Positions 37,005 through 47,710 of a stretch of 64,000 nucleotides of DNA are shown here, in pieces. A program made the translations under genes and the position numbers. Within the stretch, counting starts at the first letter, position 1. Each line of letters starts with the position of its first letter. A model generated the notes under the pieces. That model searched no databases and was not told the origin of the DNA. It saw nothing but the letters and a program-made list of their open reading frames with translations. The DNA comes from Pseudopyrenochaeta lycopersici (lineage: Eukaryota > Ascomycota > Dothideomycetes > Pleosporales > Pseudopyrenochaetaceae): the NCBI GenBank assembly GCA_003313425.1, contig NHZP01000003.1, positions 682,001 through 746,000 on the forward strand, in the 5' to 3' direction.

Positions 37005-38160
37005 TCAACAACACTTCCCTCCCTTGCTCTTCTGTACTCGATCAATATTCTCCTCCCATTCTTGTTGGTGGCCGCCTACGCCGGGAGTAGTGGGAAACCC
37101 CAACCAACTTCGCCTCTTATCTCCCATGCCTACTCTGAAACTCCCATTTGGGTTTCCAGGATAGTCAAAGTATCCATTGACATTGCCGTTGCCATCGAAG
37201 CCGGGAGTGACGCCAGCCATGGCGAGTTGCCTCTGCTCTTGTTCGAACTTCTTTTGCTGTTGCTCGACCAACTTTCTGGTGATGACGCGAAACACCTCGT
37301 CTACACCCTCGCCGTCCTTTGCACTAATCTCATGGCAACAGTCCCAGCCAATGTCTTGGCCCCAGAACCCGCTCGACCGATTACTCTGCGGTGACGCCAT
37401 GCCGCCGCTCTGGAAAGCTGCGGGTGCGACAGAGCCCCATCCGTTTGTCTGGCCAGATTGCGCTTGTCCATTCTGTGCCGGATATAGATTTTCGGCGACG
37501 TAAGCGATGCAGCGCTCAAACGGTACTTTGCGCCTCGCGGGATCTTCAGCGACAACGTCAGATTTTGTGCCTACCACGTGGAGGATTATGTCGTCTCCGA
37601 GGTTTGTCTTGAGTTCTTTGAGCCAGCGGCCCATCTCGTCAAATGAATGCGGGTCGGTGATATCATAGCATAGAACAGCTGCATTTGCACCTATTCAAAC
37701 CAGTGTCAGCGTAGTAATGTTGAAGGTGTTGCAAAGTGGTCAGATTGAGCTGAGGCCATCACCTCGGCACCCAACTGCAATTGTTTGGGCACTTGGGCAG
37801 CACCCTAGAGCCAGGGTACGGCGGCATAAAAGCAAAATATACGAGAAATGCTCGGTAGGAAAGGGGGTAGCAGGCAACACGTCGTGGGCAAGCATAGTGA
37901 TGTGCGACAGTGAGCGTACCTCTGTAGTATAGCTTAGAGATGGACCTGAACCTCTCTTGCCCGGCTGTGTCCCATATTTGCAGTCGAACGACTGTTGATG
38001 TATCAATGTCCACCACTCTCTTCGTTAGGAACGATGCGCCGATTGTGGACTGTGTGGTAGGTGGTGTATATGCATTCTTGACGTATCGATGGACGAGTGA
38101 GGTCTTCCCAACGCCCTGGCTTCCTAGGACCACGATCTTTGCCTCGAGACTGTTCGACAT
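37005..38160 (-). CDS. Rab-family small GTPase with an insertion
   Basis: Predicted 308 residues in two exons (38160-37920 and 37690-37005; 229-nt intron). G1 is GSQGVGKTS, G3 WDTAGQERF with the Rab-type FRSISKLYYRG, G4 is GTKSD in place of NKxD, and G5 is ISAKDG. The protein ends KGGKCC, a double-Cys geranylgeranylation site, so it is membrane-attached. It is about 100 residues longer than an average Rab: a Gly/Gln/Ser-rich insertion of ~50 residues lies between G4 and G5, and the hypervariable tail is long and Gly/Asn-rich. Similar oversized Rabs exist in filamentous fungi. I cannot name the trafficking step. Confidence 0.88.
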
Positions 38161-39130
38161 AGTGGCCGATACTGTGCGCGCAGACGCTGAATAGGCGTAT
38201 GGGCGCCGGTTTGTTGTGCGGAAATCGGAGAGGAAAGTAGAGTCGCGGGAAACGAACTGTAATCAAGTATGGGCAATATCCAGTGTTGGGCTTTGAGTCC
38301 GGGCGTCAGTGGTCTTTGGGCAGGGGGGTCGCAAAACAACTCTCATGGCGTGTGTTAGGAGACGTGTCATAGACGGGTGAGAAAATCCTCAGTGGGTTGA
38401 CGTAGGTGTGAGAGGAGGAAGTTTAGGCATTACTATCAACGAGTGACATAGCTAGCCAGCGGGCTTGCGGCAGAATGTCTTGGCCCTGGAGCCATGTGAC
38501 GGACGCCTCTATGGGTCAGTCGCGATGTGGATGCGGCGTGGATGGGCAACTGGGGGCCGCCATCATGATCGCAACATGGAAATCATAAAGGGAGACAGGA
38601 TGTCGATGTTCCCTGAAGAATAGCGCGTCTAGTTGCAGTTGATGCACGTCATTGCCCAGACTGCTGGTCGTCCCCGCGTGTGTCGGAGGTGCAGCACGTC
38701 TGATTGGAAGTCCCTTCCTGCGACCGAGAGTATCTTTTGCCGCTTGTTGGGACGAGTCTTCGAGCTCACGTTGCTAATCTTCGACTGTGGCCGTGCACCT
38801 ATGAGCAGCATGGAATTACAAAAGCCCCACTCGGGTTGCTCCTTTCGACCGCCCGTGGTCCGGGCAAGGACTCGTCTCGTCCCGCAGATGGGGCACGACT
38901 TTCTCCGTGGGTGGCATCCGAAGCTCGTTGCGGGGATCGATGTCCCGAGCTAAACCTCCACAAGCATGCTGCCGTCATTATCCGCCCATCATGCACCCTA
39001 GTGCCTGGAAATAAATCAAAAAGCGCTTCCATTGTTTTCCAATTCATCTCGTCGCCTATATACTTTATCTCCGTTCTCTCTTGCGAGATTGCTATCTCCA
39101 TTGACCTCCTGCCACCCATATCTCGCCACA
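38161..39130. other. divergent promoter region
   Basis: About 970 bp between the Rab-like gene (leftwards) and the lactate dehydrogenase gene (rightwards). No other gene recognised. The last 99 bp are open in frame with the lactate dehydrogenase. Confidence 0.5.
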
Positions 39131-40714
39131 ATGAACCACGATAGCAATAACACACAGGCGGTGAAGCTCACGGGCGAAGAGATCGCGAAGCACAACAACA
39201 GGGACTCGTGCTGGGTCATTGTTCATGGCCGTGCCTACGATGTCACCGAGTTCCTCCCAGAACATCCGGGAGGCCCCAAGATCATCCTGAAGTATGCTGG
39301 CAAGGATGCCACGGAAGAGTATGAGCCCATTCACCCGCCTGATACGCTTGAAAAGTACCTGGACAAGTCCAAGCATCTGGGAGAGGTGGACATGAACACG
39401 GTGGAGCAGGAAGAGAAGAAGTTTGACCCGGAGGAAGCAGAAAGGCAAAAGCGCATCGAGCGTATGCCAATCTTGGAGCAATGCTACAACTTGATGGACT
39501 TTGAGGCTGTCGCGCGCAAGGTCATGAAGAAGACAGCATGGGCATATTACTCAAGCGGTGCAGACGATGAGATTGTGAGCTCGCCAGGACACTCTTATCC
39601 AACGAACATCTGACTCACAGTTTCATAGACTTTGCGAGAAAATCACAGCGCATTCCACAAGATCTGGTTTCGCCCACGGGTACTCGTAGACGTCGAGAAA
39701 GTCGACATGACCACCACAATGCTCGGCACGAAGGTCGATATGCCCTACTACGTTACCGCCACCGCGCTGGGCAAGCTCGGTAATCCAGAGGGCGAAGTCA
39801 TCCTCACTCGCGGCGCGAAGAAACACAATGTCATCCAAATGATTCCCACGCTGGCATCATGCTCCTTCGACGAAATCTTGGATGCTGCAGAAGGAGGGCA
39901 ATGCCAGTGGCTACAGCTCTACGTGAACAAAGACCGAGAAGTCACAAAAAGAATTGTGCAGCATGCCGAGAAGCGTGGCTGCAAAGGGCTGTTCATCACC
40001 GTCGATGCGCCACAGCTCGGTCGTCGCGAGAAAGACATGCGTAGTAAATTCGACGACGTGGGCAGCAATGTCCAGAGCACCGGCGGTGAGGATGTAGACC
40101 GAAGCCAGGGCGCCGCACGAGCCATCTCGTCATTCATTGACCCGAGCCTCAGCTGGAAGGACATCCCCTGGTTTAAGAGCATCACCAAAATGCCCATCAT
40201 TCTCAAGGGCGTCCAGTGCGTCGAGGATGTTATTCGCGCCGTCGAGGTCGGCGTGGAAGGCGTCGTCCTGTCAAATCACGGAGGTCGCCAGCTCGACTTC
40301 GCCCGATCCGGCATTGAGGTCCTTGCTGAGGTTATGCCAGTCTTGCGCCAACGCGGATGGCAAGATCGTATCGAAGTCTATATCGACGGCGGTGTGCGTC
40401 GTGCAACAGACATCATCAAGGCTGTCGCTCTGGGTGCAAAGGGCGTTGGCATCGGCCGACCATTCCTTTACGCCATGTCTGCGTATGGCCTTCCTGGCGT
40501 GGACCGCGCGATGCAGTTGCTAAGGGACGAGATGGAGATGAACATGCGTTTGATCGGTGCTTCCAGCATCTCAGACTTAAACCCTTCGATGCTGGACACA
40601 AGAGGATTGAACTCGCATATTGCACCTGTGCCATTTGATACGCTTGGCCTGAACGTCTACGATCCGCTCATCGGGCCTCAGGAGACGGTTATCAGAGAGA
40701 AATCGAAATTGTAG
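39131..40714 (+). CDS. CYB2: FMN-dependent L-lactate dehydrogenase (cytochrome b2 type)
   Basis: Oxidises L-lactate (or a related 2-hydroxy acid) to the keto acid. Two exons (39131-39574 and 39629-40714) give 509 residues. An N-terminal cytochrome b5-like haem domain has VTEFLPEHPGGPKII, with haem ligands likely His45 and His68 (EPIHPP). The FMN TIM barrel follows: TLRENHSAFHKIWFRP, VTATALGKLGNPEGE, LQLYVNKDR, the active-site LSNHGGRQLD and IDGGVRRATDIIKA/GIGRPFLYA. The start at 39131 sits in CACAATG, a good fungal context. Without the upstream in-frame extension the protein lacks a mitochondrial presequence. Substrate specificity among the 2-hydroxy-acid oxidases is inferred. Confidence 0.92.
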
Positions 40715-41418
40715 ACCAATATAGATAGTCCTGTTTGTTACTGTATATATACTTGTCAATTTGTAAGCATAGCCTAGACGTCGCGGTTGTCACTTCCATT
40801 TGCATCTTTGTTGCATTGCACTCCATGACGTTAACCTGCTAACGAAGTATGTCGATCAAGAATTTGTCCAGCATGATCGCATGTAATACTATTCCAGCAT
40901 CTCAGTACTTCTCAGTCATGCAAACTAGCAAGCATTGCAAACCATATCGCCGATCCTTTGTTCTGATAGTTTGGGCACATCAATCCCTTACACCAGCGAA
41001 GGAACCCACCTGTCTACCCCAACCAACCTAATATGTCTGTGTAAGTTGCACCTCTTCGTTGGTTTAAATCACTAACTATACAAGATGATAATTATCTTGG
41101 TTGTCAGTGCCTCCGGTTCATTTCATGCTCATTGACAAACCCGCACTCTCCAGCGACAGCTTTGCATCCTTAGTTGTCACGTTCATCGCCTCTTCGCCTT
41201 CCAACATCATGTTCACTCTAGTTAGGCATCACATTTTCGGGAAAGTTTGGAACGGTCAGAGTTGAGAGCTAATGGCCACCTTCAGATTTACAGATCTCCA
41301 GATTTGCACAGTTGGCCGGACAAAGGTGGAAAGGGTCTGAGTAGCCCAGTTCAACACCACAAGATTTGCCTCACCAATCATCTCAATTCCAACTCCGATA
41401 TACACTAGAACCTTAAAT
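40715..41418. other. convergent 3' flanks at the cluster border
   Basis: About 700 bp of AT-rich DNA between the lactate dehydrogenase and the O-methyltransferase stop codons. Nothing recognised. Confidence 0.5.
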
Positions 41419-42835
41419 CTACGATTCATCCCCATTCCATGTAGCTACAATTACTCCAGTTGATGGATTCTGCTGAATTCGTTCTGCTCGAAAATTGATA
41501 AACCTTTCATCAGCTCTCGTAAATATTGCTTTCCAATCTTGAACTTCACGCTCCCTGGAGTTGAAAAGGGATAGCATAATAGCGTCCATAGATCTAAAGT
41601 GATGTTAGATTTCGTGAAACCAGGTAGGTAAGCAGGCCTACCTAATCTGCATTTCTTGAAGCAGAGCCAAACTCCCAGGATCCGACAGCAGATGATCCTG
41701 GATCACCACTCTCGCACCTCGTTGCAGAGCAGGTATCAACTGCTTCAAGGCTTTGACACAATATTTGTCTGGCCAATCATGGAGTACGAACCGTAGCAGA
41801 TAAACGTCTGCGTTGAGGACTGGCTGTTCGATAAACATGTCATGGCTCATGAAGCTCACTCGATCCGCAACTTCCTCCGGAACGACTGCTTCTGCTCCTT
41901 TCACCACTTCAGCCATATCTTGCACAACAAAACTCAAATGCTTGAATCGTTGGGCCAAATGTACGGAAACATGTCCGCGAGAGCCACCGATATCAACGAC
42001 GGTAGCTCCCTTCCGCAAACCCTCCCAGTCAAAGTACTCCGCCAATGCATCAAGACTGGCTTTAGAAGTCGACGACATAGCGCCTGCAAATCTTTTCGCA
42101 CGCTCTGGGTGCGCGTTTAGAAACTCAAAGGTATTCAGGCTCGTCCCATTTGCCAACGCGTAGCCTGTCACATTAGGCTCTTGACTTTGCTCTGCAATCG
42201 CATCGACTGCTCTTGAATGCGCTGGCCAACATTCGGAAAATGTGAGGCCCATAATGTCGTTTATTTCCTCGCTTTCGCTGAGCAATCTTGAGGCTGCTGT
42301 ATGCGCAACGAAACCAGGCTTAGGCTCATGGAAAACCCGATGGTGAACTGCTGCGTATCGAATAATACGCTTCATGTCGTGTTCAAGTAGACCACACTTA
42401 TTTGAAAGGTCGCTGAAAGATATTGAGCCTATATTTGGGACAAATGATGCAACTTTGAAACGATATATAGCTGTGAGGGGAGCAAAATTACACTGGCTTT
42501 TGATCAGCACATTCATCGCAGTACATGTTTTCAGATTGTAAGACTACCTCTGGAAGAAGCGCTTTCACGGGTCCTTCGAGTAGCTGTCGGAGTTCAATGG
42601 CCGCTTCTAGAACCGCAATCTTCGCTTTGTCGACTTCAGATGTAGTGTTGCGTATAGGCTCTGTAGGAGCATCGGGCTCAAAGGATGGCTGGGGAAGATT
42701 GTTTTCTTGCAGATGTGCGTCAACTATCTGTGTCTGAGTAGCAATTATGTGAGCGAGCGAAAGGATTCGCGAAGATTGCGTGTCTTTTGTTGGGCCAGGC
42801 ATTGTTTCGTGTGCAAAAGGCATCAATTTCCACAA
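41419..42835 (-). CDS. SAM-dependent O-methyltransferase (Methyltransf_2 type)
   Basis: Predicted 437 residues in three exons (42835-42548, 42492-41642, 41593-41419; introns 55 and 48 nt). Like fungal secondary-metabolite OMTs (OmtA/AflP kind) it has an N-terminal winged-helix dimerisation part (APLTAIYRFKVASFVP), the SAM loop VVDIGGSRGHVSVHLA, and the catalytic-His region LRFVLHDWPDKYC. The last exon supplies the C-terminal SLFNSREREVQDW and ADERFINF, which completes the fold. Start could also be Met 42820 or 42802. It lies next to the first UstYa-like gene, same strand, 339 bp away, so it may act on the cluster product, for example on a Tyr hydroxyl; the substrate is inference. Confidence 0.88.
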
Positions 42836-43174
42836 AATAGAGAAGTGGACTCGGCGGGGTGAGGCACAGTTATTTTGAAGACTCCTTTATCACGTGGATA
42901 GTAGAAATAATTGATCCGGTTCAGGATGTGAGAGACTAATGTGGGCAGAAGCTCTCCGTTTGGTTGCAGCTGACATTGGACGGCCAGACAGTTGTTCATG
43001 GGCTTCAGGTTGTGCTAATACCTTATCGGAAATCCACAAGCACGAAATTTTAACAGTCAATTCTATTCGACTTATCTAGACCACTCAAGATCACTGTACA
43101 AAAATTCCACCATGCACACACGACGGCGAGGACCTAAACTATGCAACATAAACAAATGACCTTGCGAAAAGCAT
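42836..43174. other. spacer with O-methyltransferase promoter
   Basis: 339 bp between two leftward genes of the cluster. It includes a CCGATA site (minus strand, 43024-43029) of the kind also seen before other cluster genes. Confidence 0.4.
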
Positions 43175-44159
43175 TCATTTTCCTGGAGCCACCTCAAACT
43201 TGTCCTTTGCGAAGCCATACTGTGAATTTGGGCCATACCGTCTCTCAAGCTCGATTAGTGGCCTTTTGTCACGGCAATATCTGACTTCAGCTCCTCCATC
43301 AATCACTTTTACGAATTTCCCGTTGTCCAAAGGACCAGGCTGAAGCGACACGCTCTCAAGTGTCGGATCCGCATAGCACATGATAGACTACGACAAAATT
43401 AGCATCTGGGGTGTGAAAAACGAATATTATACGAACCTCACGTAAGTAGTCAAAACAATGTCTGTCCAAAGGTACCTGGTCAGTGCATGTCTCAGATGCG
43501 CTTTGTAGCTCTCGCGGTACTCACGGCCAATGTGCATCATCCCGCCAGTCTGTGCCAATATCGACGCCTTCTTTAGCTAGTTGGAGCGCCTTGCGCATAC
43601 CTGCCAAGCAGTGCATCTGATGAAACCTGCTACGAGTTTAGTTGATGGTTTGATAGAATGCTTGGCCTTTCTACATTGCAATGCCCTTCAAAGACGTATT
43701 TCCCTTGCCATCAGGAAGCCTGATGTTACCAGTCGACATCAATTGATGCTCCTTCCAAAGATAGTCTGTTTCGTGGTCAAGACTCATATACCGAAGGTCG
43801 CGGAAGAACCGTGTTTTGACGAGATTTTGCTGTTTCCATGTGTCACTGATATGATGACCTCCATCTGACATATCACCAGAGTGATTGGGTAACGGAGGTT
43901 CTTCAGTTTCAGGGCACGTCCTCGAGGATGCACCATTATGGATGGCAGTGACGAGTAGGAGGAGAGAAAATGCGGTCATGAACAAGGAATAGAATTTCCA
44001 GAACGGACTATCGTTTCTCGGCCATGAAAGCCGTCTTCGTCGGCCATGTGGGGAGGAACTGTCGTCTCCTGTCAGCGGACAGGTTTCAAGATCTTCGGAG
44101 GATGAAGGCCGGTCCTGTTCACGATTGTCTGAGATATCCTTTTCTTCGTTGAAGGACAT
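43175..44159 (-). CDS. UstYa-family (DUF3328) oxidase, copy A
   Basis: Predicted 274 residues in four exons (44159-43675, 43626-43525, 43461-43437, 43387-43175). An acidic cytoplasmic N-terminus and Arg-rich RRRRLSW are followed by one membrane helix (FYSLFMTAFSLLLLVTA), then a lumenal domain. It carries both signature motifs of the family: HQMHC (about residues 164-168) and HWPHC (about 194-198). The second motif is built by splicing, with HWP in exon 2 and HC in the 25-nt exon 3, which strongly supports this model. Family members catalyse oxidative cyclisation of ribosomal peptides (ustiloxin, asperipin) and other oxidations. An alternative start is Met 44189. Confidence 0.9.
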
Positions 44160-45405
44160 AATAGTAGTTGAGGGAGGTTGAACAATCAAAGTTTAAAAAA
44201 GTGCCGGTGATCGAATACAGGGGCTTTCAAAGTATCCGTCAATTCACGACGTGATTTTTGGAGGACTTGCGCAACGTCCATCCAACAATAACGTTTCATG
44301 ACCCCGCTCCGGCTTAAACCAGGGGTTTATCTGTTCACGTAATATTCTCTATGCGTTGGTCAACGTAAAACGCCGATAGGTTGGTGGAGCATACGGGTGG
44401 TCGTATAGCTTCAGGCCACCATACACAAAGTAGGATCCTTCCATGACTTCTGCCTGTAGTTTTCGAACATCAGTGGATAAACCATCATCTGATCACTTGA
44501 TTATCCTTGTATTTCAAGATCTGCTCTCAGGATAAAGAAGCCGTGATCTGCTCGGATAACGCGGACAGCGAACGCCGAGGGCATTTTGAGGCACACCATG
44601 CATCAATCACTCCGCATGTTGGCCAAGCGTTGAAACATAAAGCTTATTGGGCTAGCCTTATCTTTTAGCGTGTTGTACATGATGTGTTCTATGCACGCGA
44701 GCTCATTACATTGCAGCTCGGTACTTTATGCCTGCCAAATGCGGGTGGAGCGGCGTGAAGACTTGGTAACCGCCAGCCTCCAAAAAGCTTACATGTGCTT
44801 GCTTGTATAGTGCTAAGTGCCTAGACTCTACTCAGAGCCACTGCTATCCATGTGCAGGAGCGATCAGCGCCTTACCCGCCCAGTCCGTCCTCATGTCAGA
44901 GGCGAAGGAATGTTCTTAGGCCTCCCATGTGTCACCCATGTCACATGCAACACAACGGGCTTATACTGCAGTAACTGATACTCACCAATGAGCAATTAGC
45001 CTTACTCGCATGCGGCATTTGTAGAATAGGGATCCTGTTTCCGCAGGCATGAGCAGCGCAATCATTCTGTCTCTGGCTCGCCTGGAGGAGGTACACTTAG
45101 CTTAGTAGAGCTAGAACAAACGTCGGGATCGCAATCCTGCGGTGTTGGAATCATGCGACATTGATAATTGCAATAAGGTTATCCAATGGCGTTATGCGGG
45201 ATGATGTTTATGGACTTGAAGGGAATCAGTGATGCGAGGAGTCGTGTCCCTGGTACTATTGCGGTAGCTTCAGCTGCAATATTATCAACAGTGTGAATGT
45301 GCAATTTTCGCCAACGGCAAATGAACGACTAACTTGTGTCAAGGAGATGGCGCCATAAGCAGCCAATCTATGGAACACTTCGCCTCATCTCAAGAGTACT
45401 TCGTA
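44160..45405. other. spacer inside the cluster
   Basis: About 1.25 kb between UstYa copies A and B (both leftwards). No further gene or precursor repeat seen. A CCGATA site lies at 44373-44378, 214 bp before copy A. Confidence 0.45.
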
Positions 45406-46524
45406 TCATGCAGGTCCATCGAACACCACACCATGCTTCCAAGGACCCCTTCGCTCGCCGTCCTTGAGCCCGTCTTTACCACCATCGCAGTACCCGAAGT
45501 GAGCTCCAAGGGGGAACTTAGTCTTGTCGACATCTGGCGGTGTATCACGGTAACACGCTGAGTTGTCCGTTGCAAAATCCTTCAGCGCATTCCAGTCATT
45601 ACATTTGCGGTACTGCTCATCTCCAGCGGTATCATCGCCAAATAAATACAGTGGTGTGTTGTCGGCCTTACACATAACATACTAAAAAAGGTCAGAGTGG
45701 TCTCAGTGCAGCTCGAATACAGAATCCTACCTGTCGCATCATGTCGATACAATGTCCCGCATGAGGGGGGTTGAAGGTGTATCTTAAAGCAAAGAAAACA
45801 AGTCAGTGTCGATTCTCATCATATTTGATTCAACTTACTTATCAGCTCTGTGAATGGCTTCCCAGAAAGTTTTGCGGATAATGGTCTGGCTTCAAGTTAC
45901 TACGACAGTAATGGGACTGACGGGCCACTCCACCTACAACACAGTGAATCAAGTGATAGGCTTCCAACAGATAGACGTTCTTGCTTTTATCTGATGGTAA
46001 ATGCATGCTATCGGGCCAATGCTGCGACTTGGCCCATTTGCGATCCATGGCGATGAAGCCATGAGCGGGATTGATCTCGTCCCAGAGAGCATCCGTCTCG
46101 GTGAAATTCTTGTCAGAATATTCAGTCCACCAATTCAGGCGCTTCCACTGAGTGGGTATCGTCTCAACACGCGCTAGAATCAATTATCAGTAAGAATTGC
46201 GTACAGTAGATGAAGGGCGGAACATTTACCAGCTGATTTGGGAGTATATTCTGGCTCAACAGCTTTTCTTTCGCCCATGAGGTGCTTGGAAGCAAACAGC
46301 CCAACGATAGAGAGAATATTTGTTGATACTAGCAGCAAAATGACTGCACAACTAAAGGCAGTACTACCACCGCTTGAGCGTCGCCTTGCAAATGCTGGTT
46401 CTTCGAAATCTTTTTCACTTGGAGAAGAGGAATCATCCTCTGAACCACCTCGAAGCGCTGCATACACTGAAGAATCGTGTTTATAGAAAGGGATCTTTTT
46501 AGAAAGTAGCTTAGCACCAAACAT
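45406..46524 (-). CDS. UstYa-family (DUF3328) oxidase, copy B
   Basis: Predicted 301 residues in five exons (46524-46230, 46173-45938, 45885-45839, 45782-45731, 45681-45406). One membrane helix near residues 54-78 (FSCAVILLLVSTNILSIVG), then the lumenal domain with HLIHC (about 172-176) and HAGHC (about 200-204), 23 residues apart. The usual HCxxYLRQ is here HCIDMMRQ. The tail is Cys- and Gly-rich (CNDW, CYRDTPPD, HFGYCDGG). Exons 3 and 4 are only 47 and 52 nt; every junction keeps phase. Sequence is clearly different from copies A and C, so they are not recent duplicates. Confidence 0.88.
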
Positions 46525-47525
46525 TTTGAATGAAGTTAAACAACCACTTCGTAAGTTGCGAAGGGAGGTTGAAGGTTTCGGAGCAGTTTTTGAAAGGTGG
46601 GAAGACTAAGCACACTGAATAATTCAACGCAAGACTATCATGACTAGAGAAGGTAAGCGTTGGAATGGTGGAAGGAATTGGGTTGCCACGGAATGATGGG
46701 TCGAAGCCACAGGGATAACGCGTAATTTGATGCATGATCTGGTAAAGTACCAACAATCGAGCCACATACATGTGCATACAGGAGCATCTGAACGCCGGTC
46801 CCCATGTGACAGAGCCCAGGATACTTGCAGCTACAGTAGCCGATATGTAGAGCTCGGATGGTAGGTTTCATCTGTATTGCTCATCAGCTTGCGATGTAGG
46901 GCTAATGCAACTGCCGATCATAACATTTTCGAAAATGAACGAGCAAATCACCGAGATATGTCCTGAAGCTACTCAAAGTTTTACGAAACCTGTCAGGCCT
47001 AATCCCGTAGAGTTCAGACTACGTTGAATGGGCTGATACGTGGTCACCACTTGGTCGATCATCGATATCCTACCTGTCGTTAAGGCGTACCACTATCGAA
47101 CCTGTGATGCTTAACCCTAGATAGTCAAGACTCGACCTCTTTCTCTTGCGTAACGGCTATTTATTTGCGTCTGGTGGATCTTAATCCCAGTATCGACATG
47201 TCGACGTGTTATGAGCAATTCGGCTGTCATACCTGATAGCGTACATCATTATACACCTTTCTACAATCCTTACACCTAGGCAATTGCTAACCTTCCCAGA
47301 TAAAGAAGGTGTCATATTGTTCTGCACCTTGATCTCTTTCCCAAATCTCACCATTGGACCCTTACCTCAAGACTCGAAAAGTGCGAAACCAACAGCACGG
47401 TGGGTCACAGGCCGGTGATATCTAACCGAAAATGCATGCTAATGTTGCATTCGCATAATAATTCCTTTCTTGATGTGAAAAGTGATGCATCCGGGATGGG
47501 TTGAGGGGTGGAGCTCCTCACCGGG

Positions 47526-47535
47526 GGGGTATCGG
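47526..47535 (-). promoter_or_regulatory. shared 10-mer CCGATACCCC upstream of precursor
   Basis: Reads CCGATACCCC on the minus strand, about 176 bp before the precursor start. The same 10-mer occurs on the plus strand about 100 bp before UstYa copy C. Candidate binding site for a shared regulator; no regulator gene is present in the cluster and the function is inference. Confidence 0.3.
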
Positions 47536-47673
47536 AGTCCATGGAAGATTCACGGACGGTATGCCCGCTCACGCCACATACAAGTTCTTTACTCCTCAAT
47601 CATTCGAAATCTCGTAGTCAACGTTCTTTCAGTTGATTTTGAGAGGTCTCGATACTTGATTCAATTTATTTTG

Positions 47674-47691
47674 AACTGAATTCCTTCAGTT
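47674..47691 (+). promoter_or_regulatory. 7-bp inverted repeat before the precursor start
   Basis: AACTGAA, loop TTCC, TTCAGTT: a perfect 7-bp dyad ending 20 bp before the start codon. If transcribed it would form a small AU-rich hairpin in the leader; as DNA it could be a dimer binding site. Its function is unknown. Confidence 0.35.
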
Positions 47692-47710
47692 ATTCCAGCC
47701 TCCCCTCAAC

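Larger units (their letters stand above)
46525..47710. other. divergent promoter of UstYa copy B and the precursor gene
   Basis: About 1.2 kb, relatively AT-rich, between the leftward copy B and the rightward precursor. No coding region recognised. Includes CCGATA-type sites at 46840-46845 and 47526-47535 and a dyad just before the precursor start. Confidence 0.45.

Noticed and set aside
41419..42835. Part of a polyketide or NRPS cluster
   Set aside because: The O-methyltransferase type is common in such clusters, but no PKS, NRPS, terpene synthase or P450 is present; the neighbours are UstYa genes and a repeat precursor.
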